Part shown: piece after piece, positions 49,867 to 59,789 of the stretch
Layout of the letters: each line of letters begins with the position of its first letter
Position numbering within the stretch: position 1 is the stretch's first letter
NCBI GenBank assembly: GCA_964036195.1
Contig: OZ038451.1
Span: 15,628,529-15,692,528 of the forward strand
DNA: 64,000 bases
Direction: 5' to 3'
DNA from: Sphaerolaimus hirsutus
Taxonomy: Eukaryota; Nematoda; Chromadorea; Monhysterida; Sphaerolaimidae
Notes under the pieces: generated by a model
The model's input: the letters and a program-made list of their open reading frames with translations, nothing else
Told to the model about the DNA's origin: nothing
The model's database searches: none
Program-made: the position numbers and the translations under genes

Positions 49867-51651
49867 TCACATGCTGGTGGTGGTGGGCGCCAAAGTGATG
49901 AGTGGAGTTTCCACAGTCGCCTCGGTGGTGAACGTGGTCGTGCGCGAAGTCGTGGGCGTGCGTGAAGTCACAGGTCCAGTTGCTGGTGATGCCAACGCCG
50001 ACCTAGCCTGATGATGAAGCAGATAGTTGCCCGTGTCGCTTCCTGCGCGTTCGCGTGTGGTGAATTTGCGGATATCAGGCATGTGAACACTGTCTCTGTT
50101 CCTGGCTCTGACTTGTCCTTCATCAGCTGAACTTTCATCTGGCTGAACGTATGCTGATAGTGACTTTGCCATTCTGTCCTCGGTTTCTGCTCTCCTGGCA
50201 AATCTGACGGACTGTGTTGAGTTGGATCTGGCTCTCCTCTTGATTGCTGGTCTCAACTCTGTCTTGCGCACTTTCCTCTGTGGATAATTGGTCTCTTTCT
50301 GAGTTGATTTCTTGATAGTATATCTGATGGCTCTGAAGCATAGCCATATGCATTTGAATGGACACACTATACATTTCCATATGCATGTGTATACGCATGG
50401 TGGGATCACTGGCTTCCCCGTGGCAATTCTCCAATTGTACCACAGGTATCCTGCAGCTACGATTCCAGCTATCAGGATTGTGATTCCCAGCAGCATTGCG
50501 ATTGTGTTGATGATCACTTGAAAGGGTCCTTTCAGCATTCCTCCCATAAAGTTGGTGTACCCTTTTGACACTCCAGATATATAATGACCATATGCTTTGC
50601 CAATTCCTGCTGCTGTCTGTCCAATTCCAGCTCCAATGCCTTCTATTGAATTTCTGATCACTCTGGGATCCAATGACATATCTGCTGTATAATCGATCAA
50701 CTGGTTCTGCACATGTTCCAAATTCTGTAGTCTCTGAATCTGGCCTCTGACATCCATGAAATTGGTCGCTCTGTTGACAATGTTGGTGAACAGGTGAGGC
50801 GCGTCAAACGTGAAGGCCTGCCACTGTCCTTTCCATGTCATTTCAATTGGCGTTTCTGTAACATGTACCATTCCATGTGCGGATTTCCACTGTCCATGTT
50901 CATTTCTGTACAGGTGCGGTGTGGTGTGGCTGCAGTCTTCTTCTGGTGATTTCTCCACCAAGTCTCTGCTGCCTGGGCTCTTGAACCACAAGGGCCCATC
51001 TTTGTCCAATCTCATTGGTGTATATTTGTAGCATGTCTCTCCCACTTTTCCCGTTTGATAAATTATGTATGGCTGCACTTCTTTGCATTCCCAAAACATA
51101 ATTGCTTCTCCAGCCCATTCTGCATGAACATCCTGTCTTCCCAGCATGGCTCGAATCCCCAGTGTTGGATCGATGCGGAAAAGCTGAGTCAACATGTCCA
51201 GCTGGTTCTTGCGAAGTTGACATAGTTGATGCCATACAATCGCAAATTGTGCCTGAGTCATTTCTCTGACCACATGTTGCAGGAATTGAAACTTGGAGTT
51301 TCTGTCGTCCAATCTGGCATACAATGTTCCACTGATTGTCGACTCTCTTGCCTCCACTATCTTTCCTGGCATTGCCCATTCTACAGGCACATCTTCTCTT
51401 CTGTCAAACTGGATGAATACACCTCCTTGATCGGTGTAGTATGTGTCTCCTGGAACACATTCTGAGCCAATTGGCCTCTTTGTTCTGTTGCTGTGGGAAT
51501 ATGCTGCTTGCAATTTTGACACAATAATTGTCTGGCCAGATATCTCTGATTTGAATCTGCCAATTCTCTCGTATGCACATTGATGCTTGAAGTATCCCAC
51601 ACTGTGATTCCATAATTGTGGTCTCTGCAATGTCCCATCATGGCTCTGCAC
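49867..51651 (-). CDS. env: Envelope glycoprotein, C-terminal part (BEL/Pao element)
   Basis: 594 codons. It continues the ectodomain of the preceding frame after a frame change near 51650. It holds the block shared with the giant element's envelope (AEWAGEAIMFWECKEVQ, ETCYKYTPM, PGSRDLVEK followed by DCS), a heptad-like segment, a Gly-rich stretch (GIGAGIGQTAAGIG), a membrane anchor (MLLGITILIAGIVAAGYLWY near 50440-50510), a Cys-rich tail start (CIWKCIVCPFKCIWLCF) and a ~150-residue basic, then Thr-rich cytoplasmic tail. Fusion glycoproteins of enveloped retroelements mediate membrane entry. Family assignment is not certain; as written the gene is broken. Confidence 0.78.
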   Translation of the reverse strand: MQSHDGTLQRPQLWNHSVGYFKHQCAYERIGRFKSEISGQTIIVSKLQAAYSHSNRTKRPIGSECVPGDTYYTDQGGVFIQFDRREDVPVEWAMPGKIVEARESTISGTLYARLDDRNSKFQFLQHVVREMTQAQFAIVWHQLCQLRKNQLDMLTQLFRIDPTLGIRAMLGRQDVHAEWAGEAIMFWECKEVQPYIIYQTGKVGETCYKYTPMRLDKDGPLWFKSPGSRDLVEKSPEEDCSHTTPHLYRNEHGQWKSAHGMVHVTETPIEMTWKGQWQAFTFDAPHLFTNIVNRATNFMDVRGQIQRLQNLEHVQNQLIDYTADMSLDPRVIRNSIEGIGAGIGQTAAGIGKAYGHYISGVSKGYTNFMGGMLKGPFQVIINTIAMLLGITILIAGIVAAGYLWYNWRIATGKPVIPPCVYTCIWKCIVCPFKCIWLCFRAIRYTIKKSTQKETNYPQRKVRKTELRPAIKRRARSNSTQSVRFARRAETEDRMAKSLSAYVQPDESSADEGQVRARNRDSVHMPDIRKFTTRERAGSDTGNYLLHHQARSALASPATGPVTSRTPTTSRTTTFTTEATVETPLITLAPTTTSM

Positions 51652-53276
51652 TGGCTGAAATCTTGCAAGTCGCTGATTACAGTCTTTCCATCGAGTGAAG
51701 CCACGGTTCCTTCTTCCATGTAGAAGTTACTGACGACATTTTCTTTATCATGACAACACCATGAATATTCCACATTCAGGGTTTGATTGGTTGTCCACAC
51801 TCTGGGCTCCATTTCCACCAACGGTGTTCCTCTGAACATCTTGTGAATTCTTGCATAGTTACAGGCTACCACGCCAACCTGCTGGTATTTCTCAAAATTG
51901 CCTGTAATGCCTTTTGCTCCCCAGAAACTGGTGTGTGTGATGATCTCTTTGATTCTGATGTAGCATCTGTATGCTTTCTCTTTCTGTGGAATCTGTCTCT
52001 GTGCGTAAAGTGTAACTTTCATTGCCTTGACAAAATTCCTTGGTGGGATATGGCATTGCACTTCTTCAGGAACTGTAAGCGCATGTCCATGCCTTCCACT
52101 GGTGCAAATCTGATACTTCTGGCTTTGTGAATTGATCACCTGTTCCACAGGATGATCCTTGATTGCATCCTTGAATCTCTCATAAGTCTGCATTTCTCTG
52201 ACAGATTTTGGTGGCCATTCTGAAGGCAAAGGCGGCAATCCATGATGCGCTGCCAATGATGGTGGCCTTACTGTCGAGGTTTCTAGAACGTATGTTCTAG
52301 AAAATACTTCGCTGTAAGCTTTGCCGGCTTCTCTCAGCGTTGCTGACTCTGACATGCCTGTCAGCATCAATACCATGCACAGCATTCCAATCACCAGACT
52401 GCTGGTGGTTGCTGTAGCTTTCCCTGTTGCACTCCTCAGGACTCTATCCGATGCTGAGTTCCTCTGAGCAGGGTTTTGTACAGAGTCTCTGTTCGAGCTC
52501 TGATTTCTGACATGTTTCTGGACAATTGCTGGGTCCATTAAATCTACTTTGACTGTCACTGCTGTCTCTGGGATATCCATTGTCTTTGAATTGATTTCCA
52601 GCGGATACAATTGATTGAGTGGTCTGCTGACCACATTTCTGTTGGCAGTTCTGACTTTTGCTGAGCAAATCTGTCCATCTTTGCTGGGCTCTAACTGCTC
52701 GATGCGACCCATCCTCCATGCACCTCTGGGCATGTTCTCTTCGTAAATCAGCACAACTTCATTCACTTTGGGTTCTTGAGTCGCTGTCAATCTGCCATGT
52801 TTGTGCATCACCTGAGTTCTTTCCCTCAAGCTCGGGATATACTCTTGATGCCACAAGTCCCAGAACTTATCCAAAGTTTGCTGGGTTGTCTCCCAATATT
52901 TCTGCAGTTTCGCTGCGTTATCCATTCTGGGCATAAATTCTCCATCTTTGTCTGCGTCAAACTGTGGTGCTCCAATCTGACCTTCCCCTGTCAGGAAGTC
53001 TTTCGGTGTCAGCACTCTGAGGCTCTTTACATCACCATAGATGTAAGAGATTGGCCTGCTGTTGATCACTGCCTCAACTTCTGGCAAAAGTGTCAACAAT
53101 TCTTGAAGTGTTAACATTCTGTGCCCCACAGCTGCCTTGAAATGTTTCTTGGTGATGCCCACCATTCTTTCATAGACTCCTCCCTGCCATGGTGCCATGG
53201 GAGTCGTCATGTTCCACTGGATTTGTTGCTGTGAACAGTAATCTGTACTGCTCCACTTTTGACCATTTCTGACCAT
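51381..53276 (-). CDS. Integrase C-terminal part joined in frame to envelope N-terminal part
   Basis: 631 codons in one frame. The first ~210 residues finish the integrase: APWQGGVYERMVG carries the catalytic Glu, followed by the Pao-type C-terminal domain (RGAWRMGRIEQLEP). Then a linker, then a signal-peptide-like stretch (SLVIGMLCMVLMLTGMSES, near 52340-52400) and the start of a Cys-rich ectodomain. It overlaps gag-pol by 70 bp and the next env frame by 271 bp. Pol and Env therefore share a frame here with no stop between, so Env is either cleaved from a Gag-Pol-Env product or made from a spliced mRNA. Confidence 0.8.
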   Translation of the reverse strand: MVRNGQKWSSTDYCSQQQIQWNMTTPMAPWQGGVYERMVGITKKHFKAAVGHRMLTLQELLTLLPEVEAVINSRPISYIYGDVKSLRVLTPKDFLTGEGQIGAPQFDADKDGEFMPRMDNAAKLQKYWETTQQTLDKFWDLWHQEYIPSLRERTQVMHKHGRLTATQEPKVNEVVLIYEENMPRGAWRMGRIEQLEPSKDGQICSAKVRTANRNVVSRPLNQLYPLEINSKTMDIPETAVTVKVDLMDPAIVQKHVRNQSSNRDSVQNPAQRNSASDRVLRSATGKATATTSSLVIGMLCMVLMLTGMSESATLREAGKAYSEVFSRTYVLETSTVRPPSLAAHHGLPPLPSEWPPKSVREMQTYERFKDAIKDHPVEQVINSQSQKYQICTSGRHGHALTVPEEVQCHIPPRNFVKAMKVTLYAQRQIPQKEKAYRCYIRIKEIITHTSFWGAKGITGNFEKYQQVGVVACNYARIHKMFRGTPLVEMEPRVWTTNQTLNVEYSWCCHDKENVVSNFYMEEGTVASLDGKTVISDLQDFSQCRAMMGHCRDHNYGITVWDTSSINVHTRELADSNQRYLARQLLCQNCKQHIPTATEQRGQLAQNVFQETHTTPIKEVYSSSLTEEKMCL

Positions 53277-56200
53277 TCTTTCCCAGTATTAATGGCCTTG
53301 TCAGTGCTTGTGTTGAGCACTTTCTCTGTCAATTTGAATTGCGTCGCATTGTCTGAAATCACTGCCTCAGGCTTTCCACGCCTGGCGATGAATCTCCTGA
53401 CTGCGTTCAGGAATTCTTGTGCTGTCATGTCCAGCACACTTTCCAGGTGAACTGCACGTGTCACCATACATGTGAACAAACAGATCCATATTTTCCTGTG
53501 ATCTTTGTCCACTTTGTACCAAACTGGTCCCAAATAATCCAAGCCCGTGTACTGGAACGGTCTGGCTCTCTGAACTCTGGTTTCTGGTAAATCTGGCATT
53601 GGTGGAAGCTGGTACGGCTTCGCTCCCAATTTCTTACAGGTTGGGCAGGTTTTAGTCACATTGTAGATCACCCGTCTGCCCTGTGTAATCCAGTACTTTT
53701 GTCTGATCGCTGCCAATGTGTGTTGCACTCCTGCGTGCATCAACTTCTCATGCTGGTTTCTGACGATCAGCTGAGTCACTGTAGCCTTTGCTGGCAACAG
53801 TATGAGTGACACTGTAACCTCCTGTGGGTCTGCATGCTCCATTCTGCCGTGGCACTTCAGGATTCCATCCTGATGCATTTGCACATTGAGCCATTTGATC
53901 AACTGCTGGTCTGCAGCTGTTTTCTTGCCATTCTGGCTGCCTTTACTGTGGCCTGTTGCCAGAATCTCTGCCACTCCTTTGTAATGATTTTGTTGTGTCA
54001 CTTTGATCCAATATTTCAACGCAATCTCTCTCTCTTCAATACTAATAATTCCCTGTGGTTTTATTGTACCACAGATACTTTCCAGGATTTCTGACAATCC
54101 ATTCTGACTGTCATTTTTGCTGCGCTTTTTGTGCATCTGTCGCACAAATCTCATCACGTATACTGTTGCATCCAGTAATTTTGTCAGTGATGAAAATCTC
54201 TGAACCTCAATTCCCAATGGGTTGCTTTGCCTGCTTTCATAAATTTGCATACTGTTGGCGTCTGGGTCACTGGCCACTTGCTGTGTGGCGCCCAGGTAAA
54301 TTGGACTGGCTTTTGGGAACTTGAGCTCTTCTTTTTTGATTTCTGCCATTACTTCTGGCGTGACTGGCTCCACTTTCGGCTCTGGCCACTCTCCAGTCAT
54401 TAGCCATTCTGGCCCCTTCCACCACAGGTTACTGCCTTCCAACTCTGACATATTCATGCCTCTTGTGGCCATGTCAGCTGGGTTCTCCAGCCCTGCGATG
54501 TGTCTGATGTGCATGTTCTCTGTCTCGCTCTGAATTTTCTTGATTTCATCCAATCTGTTCTTGACAAAACATGCCAGTGGCTTTGCTGTTGTTAGCCACT
54601 TCAGACAACAGGTTGAATCTGACCATACAACTGTTTGACTGAATTTGACGTCCTTGAGCTCTTTGTGAATAAACTTTGACATTCTGCTGCCGATCAACAT
54701 TGCTAACAATTCCAGCCGTGGAATTGTCACTTCTGGTTTCTTTGGAGCGAGTCTCAATCTGGAGTACAGCAGGCTTGATGTGCTGCTGTCATTCTCCGTT
54801 TTCTGGCATATGTATGCCGCTGCGCTGTATGCCATTGCTGAGGCATCGACGAAAATGTGCAGTTGTGCATCTGCACCACTCTGATAATTCAAATTTCGGT
54901 TGAACTTGATCTGTCCAACTTTGAGCAACTCTGTCTCTAATTGCTGCCAAATTGCTGTCTGTTCCTCAGACAGGGGTGTGTCCCATTCTTTGGCACTTGG
55001 TCCTGAATGCCATAATGTTTGCAAAAATCTCTTTGCTGGCAGTAGGACAGGACTAACGAGTCCCATTGGATCAAAACATCCCGCAGTCACCTTTGCAACT
55101 GTCCTTTTCGTGGGAAGTTTGATTTTCTGGTCAGTTTCTGATAACTGTGATTGCTGAACTGTCTTTGGCGTTTTCAGCCACATCTGGTCGCTCTCTATGT
55201 CCCATTTCATTCCTAGGACTGTTGTGACAATTTCCTTGGCCACATCTGACTCTGCCAATTGCCAAGTAAAGCTCTTATTGTTGCTGTTCCATTCTCTCAG
55301 ATTCATCTGTGCCTCTGTGAACAGCACTTTGGATTCCTGGTACAATTCGATTGCTTTCTGCTCTGTATCCACACTGAGGATCAAATTATCCACATACAGA
55401 TTTTCATCGATCAATTTTGCATTCTCTGTGCCAGCTTGATTCAGGTGGTATCTGACTGTCAGCGCTAGCAGCGCTGGGCTGCAGATTATGCCAAATGGCA
55501 CTCTGGCAAATCTGTAAATCTGAATGTTGTCCTCCATAGATGGTTTCGTGGGATCCTTGTACCACAGAAATCTTGTCACGTCTCTGTCACTGTCCTGCAG
55601 ACTAATCTGCAGAAATGCTTTCTCTATGTCTGCAACCAGGGCGATTCCATGCAACCGGAATCGCATCAGCATCCCTACCAGCTGTGGTAGTATCACTGGA
55701 CCGCGGTACATGCACTCATTCAAGCTTGGCATGCCTGGCGGTTTTGCTGAGGCATCATATACCTCTCTGACCTTTGTGGTAGTTTTCTCTGGCGTTATCA
55801 CTGGTTGATGAGGCAATATATGGAACTTTCTGCCATCCATAATATCCTCTTGAACTTTCTCAATCACTCCTTGCTCCTCTTGCGTTTTCATGATTGTCTG
55901 AATTTTCTCCAGTAATTCTGGGTCTCTCTTGAGCCTATTGGTGAGGTATCTGAACCTCTTGAACGCCATTGCCTTGTTATCTGGGAGCTCATGCAAATTC
56001 GGTTTGTACATGAACTTTACAGAGTACCGTCCATCTGGGTTTCTCTGTACACTCTCATTGAATTGCTTGATGGCCTCATCGTCCTCGACGAGGTCTGGCT
56101 GGTCCATTATGCCAATGGTATCCAGTCTATCCATGTCTTTGACATTTGGTACAGGAGCAATTGACAACGGTGCTTCCTCGTACCACTTTTCTCTCTGAAT

Positions 56201-58561
56201 TTGATGCACAATTGTATTGACCACCACCGGATATGCGCCATCCGTGGTCCATTGATTTCTGTTGCTCATCAGCTGCCCACCTCCCATCAGCAATCCCAAT
56301 TCTGATGGAATGACATACAATCCTGACGGAAGTTTGGTGGTGCTGGTGTTTCTGGACATCAAGTCCCAGAAATAATTCAAGCCCACTATAATGTCTGGCT
56401 TGAACTTGCACTCTGTCCCTTTTTCCTTGGGAATTCTGTCTGCAAAGTAACTCTCATCCGGGAAGTACTTCTGCAGGTACTTTTCGTCCTGTTCTGACAC
56501 AGGCACTTTGACTTGTTCTGTGGTCAACGTCGGGACCACATCTGCCACCATTTCCACTTTCTGGCCATTTCTGAGCCGCATTCTGAATTCCACTTGCTGT
56601 ACTACTTTATAGTGCGGCTTTTCATTTCCGAATGTGTACACCTGGATGTGGTGTTCACCTGTACTCTTCAAGTTGAGTTTCCTGGCCACTTTCTCTGACA
56701 TGTACGTTCCCTGGGATCCTGTGTCCAAGAACGCTTGAATCTGTAGTGGTGGCTGTTCAGGCTCCATCTCTGTATCCATTTCTGAAGCCTCAATCACGGT
56801 TCTGGCTGTCATCAACATTGACATATTCCTGTTTACTGACAGGTTCACTGACGTATTTTGTTGCTTTGTATTTGGTTCTGTAACCACTGTGCTGGATATG
56901 GTCTCTGTCTCTACCATTTCTGGTCCAGCTTCTTCCACAGTGACACAATTCACTGTGGCCTTTCTCTGTTGGCTCTGTGCTGGTCGACCGGCCGTCGGCA
57001 CAGACTTTCTGCCATTGTTTGCTGCTTGCTGGCCATTCTGTTGACCATTCGCTCTGAATGCTGGAATTTGCCGTCCAGCGTTTCCATTGCCATTGTCACC
57101 AAATTTCTCTGGGCACACCGCAGTGTGGTGCCTATTAGACTTGCAATAGAAGCAACTTCTCGTAAATTGACATTGATTCATGTAATGCCCTTTCTGCAGG
57201 CATCTCATGCATCGCTCTGCCTTTGACAAAATCACTCTCCTTTCTCTGGCAGTTTTGAACTTTGGACACTTATCATTAAAGTGTAATTGCTGTGTGTCAT
57301 TGCAGAACACACACGGCCTCCCAGGATTCATGAATCCAGCCTGTGGTGCACTCTGTCCATTCTGGATCACAGACATGCTCCCTGTGCTGGTCCTTGGGTT
57401 CTCTGGCCCTCTGAATCGGTTCCCATTGCCTTGAAACCGATTATTGAATTGCTGTGCGCGGGGATTATTCCCAAATCCTTGGCGCGATTGCTGAACTGGT
57501 GCCTCAGTTTGCTGTGCGTGCTGTACAGCCTCACTGAGCGCTAGCTGCTGGCCAAACAGCTTTCTGAATTTTTCCACCGTCAAGGCTTCCTCAGTTCCCT
57601 GTTCCTTCTGGATTTCTCTGAGAACCTCGGGTGGCACTTTCTGTTGCAGCTGGCTCAACAGCATTGGATGTTCCACTGATTCGCCCAGTGACTCCAACTG
57701 CTGGAGCAGCCTTTCAATTGCATCAAACAAAATTCTCATATCCTGACAGGTATTCCTGGCCTGTCGCAGCTTCATAATATTACTCATCAGCGTGTTTCTG
57801 ACCACAACTGGCTGGTCATATCTCTTCTTGAGCATTGCAATTGCGGGTGCATAGTTCTCTGCGGTCACACTCAATCCACTGATCATGCCAAATGCTGAGC
57901 CTTTCAGCAAGCTCCTCAAGTATGAGAACTTGGAAATGTCCTCCAAATCTGTCCGATTGTGGATGTGGGATTCGAACATTTGCCACCATGATCGAAATTT
58001 GATAATTTCCCCAGTAAACTGTTCCACTTCCAGTTTCTGTAATTTGATGCTCTTTGCTGTGGTTGCATTGGTTGAACTGGCCCCCGGAGCAGCTCCCTGA
58101 GCTGTCAGAGCCATCTGGGCAGCCATCTGCTGTATGAATGCTGTATTGACCTCATACATGGTATTTCCGCTCTGTTGCTGGATCATATCTTGCAACTCTT
58201 CGATGTATACATTCATGGCTGCAATTTTCTGTGTCACCAAGTCTGACATATTTGCATATTCATCATATGCATCTTGGTACATCTTCTGTTCTTGTTCCAT
58301 CTGATCGGGTTCGTCAATGTCTTTGACGACATCCCTCCATGCGTCAAATTGAGTTCTCACTGCAGTCATTGCACTTTCCAATTTTGCACCCTCCTGTTTG
58401 ACAGATGCAATCACTCTTCTCATTTCTGTTCTCTTTTCTTCCTTTGTTGCGCCCGCATATATTTCTGGGTCATATTTGGCATATTCTCTTGCCAATCTGT
58501 TGTCCACCCTGTGCTTTGCCGGCCCCAGGGTCTTTCTGATGTGACCCGTTGGTGAAACCAT
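53207..58561 (-). CDS. gag-pol: Gag-Pol polyprotein of BEL/Pao element
   Basis: First ATG at 58561; about 1784 codons to the stop at 53207. In order: coiled-coil Gag with a DUF1759-like domain (LEVEQFTGEIIKFRSWWQMF), three zinc-binding knuckles (about 57100-57330), A17-type protease with DTGS (near 56720), RT with ALVADIEKAFLQI and YVDN (near 55390), RNase H (HIFVDASAMAYSAA), integrase HHCC zinc site and DDE Asp residues (GLDYLGPVW, VISDNATQF). The frame ends between the second Asp and the Glu of the integrase; the Glu is in the next frame. Normal for BEL/Pao: gag and pol in one frame. Abnormal: the break in integrase, which would disable this copy unless bypassed. Confidence 0.93.
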   Translation of the reverse strand: MVSPTGHIRKTLGPAKHRVDNRLAREYAKYDPEIYAGATKEEKRTEMRRVIASVKQEGAKLESAMTAVRTQFDAWRDVVKDIDEPDQMEQEQKMYQDAYDEYANMSDLVTQKIAAMNVYIEELQDMIQQQSGNTMYEVNTAFIQQMAAQMALTAQGAAPGASSTNATTAKSIKLQKLEVEQFTGEIIKFRSWWQMFESHIHNRTDLEDISKFSYLRSLLKGSAFGMISGLSVTAENYAPAIAMLKKRYDQPVVVRNTLMSNIMKLRQARNTCQDMRILFDAIERLLQQLESLGESVEHPMLLSQLQQKVPPEVLREIQKEQGTEEALTVEKFRKLFGQQLALSEAVQHAQQTEAPVQQSRQGFGNNPRAQQFNNRFQGNGNRFRGPENPRTSTGSMSVIQNGQSAPQAGFMNPGRPCVFCNDTQQLHFNDKCPKFKTARERRVILSKAERCMRCLQKGHYMNQCQFTRSCFYCKSNRHHTAVCPEKFGDNGNGNAGRQIPAFRANGQQNGQQAANNGRKSVPTAGRPAQSQQRKATVNCVTVEEAGPEMVETETISSTVVTEPNTKQQNTSVNLSVNRNMSMLMTARTVIEASEMDTEMEPEQPPLQIQAFLDTGSQGTYMSEKVARKLNLKSTGEHHIQVYTFGNEKPHYKVVQQVEFRMRLRNGQKVEMVADVVPTLTTEQVKVPVSEQDEKYLQKYFPDESYFADRIPKEKGTECKFKPDIIVGLNYFWDLMSRNTSTTKLPSGLYVIPSELGLLMGGGQLMSNRNQWTTDGAYPVVVNTIVHQIQREKWYEEAPLSIAPVPNVKDMDRLDTIGIMDQPDLVEDDEAIKQFNESVQRNPDGRYSVKFMYKPNLHELPDNKAMAFKRFRYLTNRLKRDPELLEKIQTIMKTQEEQGVIEKVQEDIMDGRKFHILPHQPVITPEKTTTKVREVYDASAKPPGMPSLNECMYRGPVILPQLVGMLMRFRLHGIALVADIEKAFLQISLQDSDRDVTRFLWYKDPTKPSMEDNIQIYRFARVPFGIICSPALLALTVRYHLNQAGTENAKLIDENLYVDNLILSVDTEQKAIELYQESKVLFTEAQMNLREWNSNNKSFTWQLAESDVAKEIVTTVLGMKWDIESDQMWLKTPKTVQQSQLSETDQKIKLPTKRTVAKVTAGCFDPMGLVSPVLLPAKRFLQTLWHSGPSAKEWDTPLSEEQTAIWQQLETELLKVGQIKFNRNLNYQSGADAQLHIFVDASAMAYSAAAYICQKTENDSSTSSLLYSRLRLAPKKPEVTIPRLELLAMLIGSRMSKFIHKELKDVKFSQTVVWSDSTCCLKWLTTAKPLACFVKNRLDEIKKIQSETENMHIRHIAGLENPADMATRGMNMSELEGSNLWWKGPEWLMTGEWPEPKVEPVTPEVMAEIKKEELKFPKASPIYLGATQQVASDPDANSMQIYESRQSNPLGIEVQRFSSLTKLLDATVYVMRFVRQMHKKRSKNDSQNGLSEILESICGTIKPQGIISIEEREIALKYWIKVTQQNHYKGVAEILATGHSKGSQNGKKTAADQQLIKWLNVQMHQDGILKCHGRMEHADPQEVTVSLILLPAKATVTQLIVRNQHEKLMHAGVQHTLAAIRQKYWITQGRRVIYNVTKTCPTCKKLGAKPYQLPPMPDLPETRVQRARPFQYTGLDYLGPVWYKVDKDHRKIWICLFTCMVTRAVHLESVLDMTAQEFLNAVRRFIARRGKPEAVISDNATQFKLTEKVLNTSTDKAINTGKEWSEMVKSGAVQITVHSNKSSGT

Positions 58562-59771
58562 TTTTGCTGATGAATTTTCCTTCACTGTTTCTCTTTATAG
58601 TGCGTCTCCTGTGACGCTTGTGACGCTTCTCTGCGTCTTTCTGTGTAGTGCTCTGTTCACCACGGATTTGTTGTGCCACGCACAATACCAATGCAGTCCT
58701 ACAGGCCCCTGACGTGTTCTCACGCGTTGACCTTTACTGCACTGGCACCAGGTGTGTTCCTAAAGCCCCTGACGTGATTGTTTACACGCGTTGACTTCAA
58801 CACACCGGTCAAATCCACCTGGACAATAAACAATTTATTTGCCCAGCAGTGTGCGCCCAAAGAGGGTCCGTACACACTCTTTCTGAGCGCTCTGGCGCTC
58901 TTTCTGGCACGCCTGTGTGCCTTGTGACCACGCCGGCCACTTGCTTTCCTGAGCGGCTCCTGTGCCGCTATGCGCAGTGCTGCGCTTGCCGTGTCGCCTG
59001 TGACACGTTTCTGTGCACTCTGGTGCACTTTCTGATTCTGGGCAGTGTTTCTGTACACTGCTCTGCAATTGCGCCTGTGCAATGCAATATTCTGGCACTT
59101 TTGTGCTGTCTGATCTGATGGTACCGAGCAGGCACAGCGTGTATATTTGATGGGAGCTCCGCAAAGCCCCTACACGCTACCAAGTATCCTAATACTTGGT
59201 TTTCAAATCCACTCTCTGTCAGCTACAGCCCTCTGTCAGCTACAGCCCTTTGTACACTGATACCCCTACTTTTGCACTTCCGAGGTATGAGTCCACTCTT
59301 ACCCAGTGGAGCGAGGGACCTCCTCGAATGCCCAAAAAACAGCCCTTTGACTAGCGTGGCTCTGTGGCGATCCTGTCTCCGTCAGGTCACCCTCCCTTGG
59401 CATAGGAAGGACGTGCGAGCGGTCACTGGAGTCCAGATGTCCAGGAGCGTCCAGCGAAAGTTTGACCACCATCCGACAATGACTCCTTGTCAAATGCCGG
59501 TGCCGCCCAGCGTCTAGCACCTTGCCAGAACACTGGTGAAAGCTGCCTGAAATCCTGACAGGCTTGTCAGAACTCCAGTGTCCTCCGCGCGTGAGCGTAG
59601 AACCGCTCCCAAGATGTAGACAGGAGTGCCGTGACTTTGGCACAATGCTGTCTGCAAATCAACAGCCAACGCTCAGCCAAGGCCAATTGATGTTCAGCAG
59701 GACTTTTGAAGTTCTGCCAACTGCCGCACAATGTTCGTTCCGGCTTGGTGATAGCACAATGTCATGCAATC
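58562..59771 (-). other. Leader of BEL/Pao element
   Basis: 1.2 kb between primer site and gag. No gene is recognised. It contains short repeats such as 'ctgtcagctacagccct' twice (about 59217-59250) and recurring 'gcgttgac' and 'ctgtgcactctggtgcac'-like blocks, which could form RNA structure. Confidence 0.5.
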
Positions 59772-59789
59772 ACCCTGCTCGCTGCGCCA
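59772..59789 (-). other. Primer-binding site for tRNA-Ser
   Basis: On the minus strand TGGCGCAGCGAGCAGGGT directly follows the 5' LTR. Its complement ACCCTGCTCGCTGCGCCA is the 3' end, with CCA, of the tRNA-Ser (UGA/CGA) type known from animals. Confidence 0.88.

Noticed and set aside
55380..55405. BEL RT motif reads YVDN instead of YVDD
   Set aside because: At first it looked like loss of a catalytic residue, but as far as I recall YVDN is common in Pao-type elements, so I do not treat it as damage.
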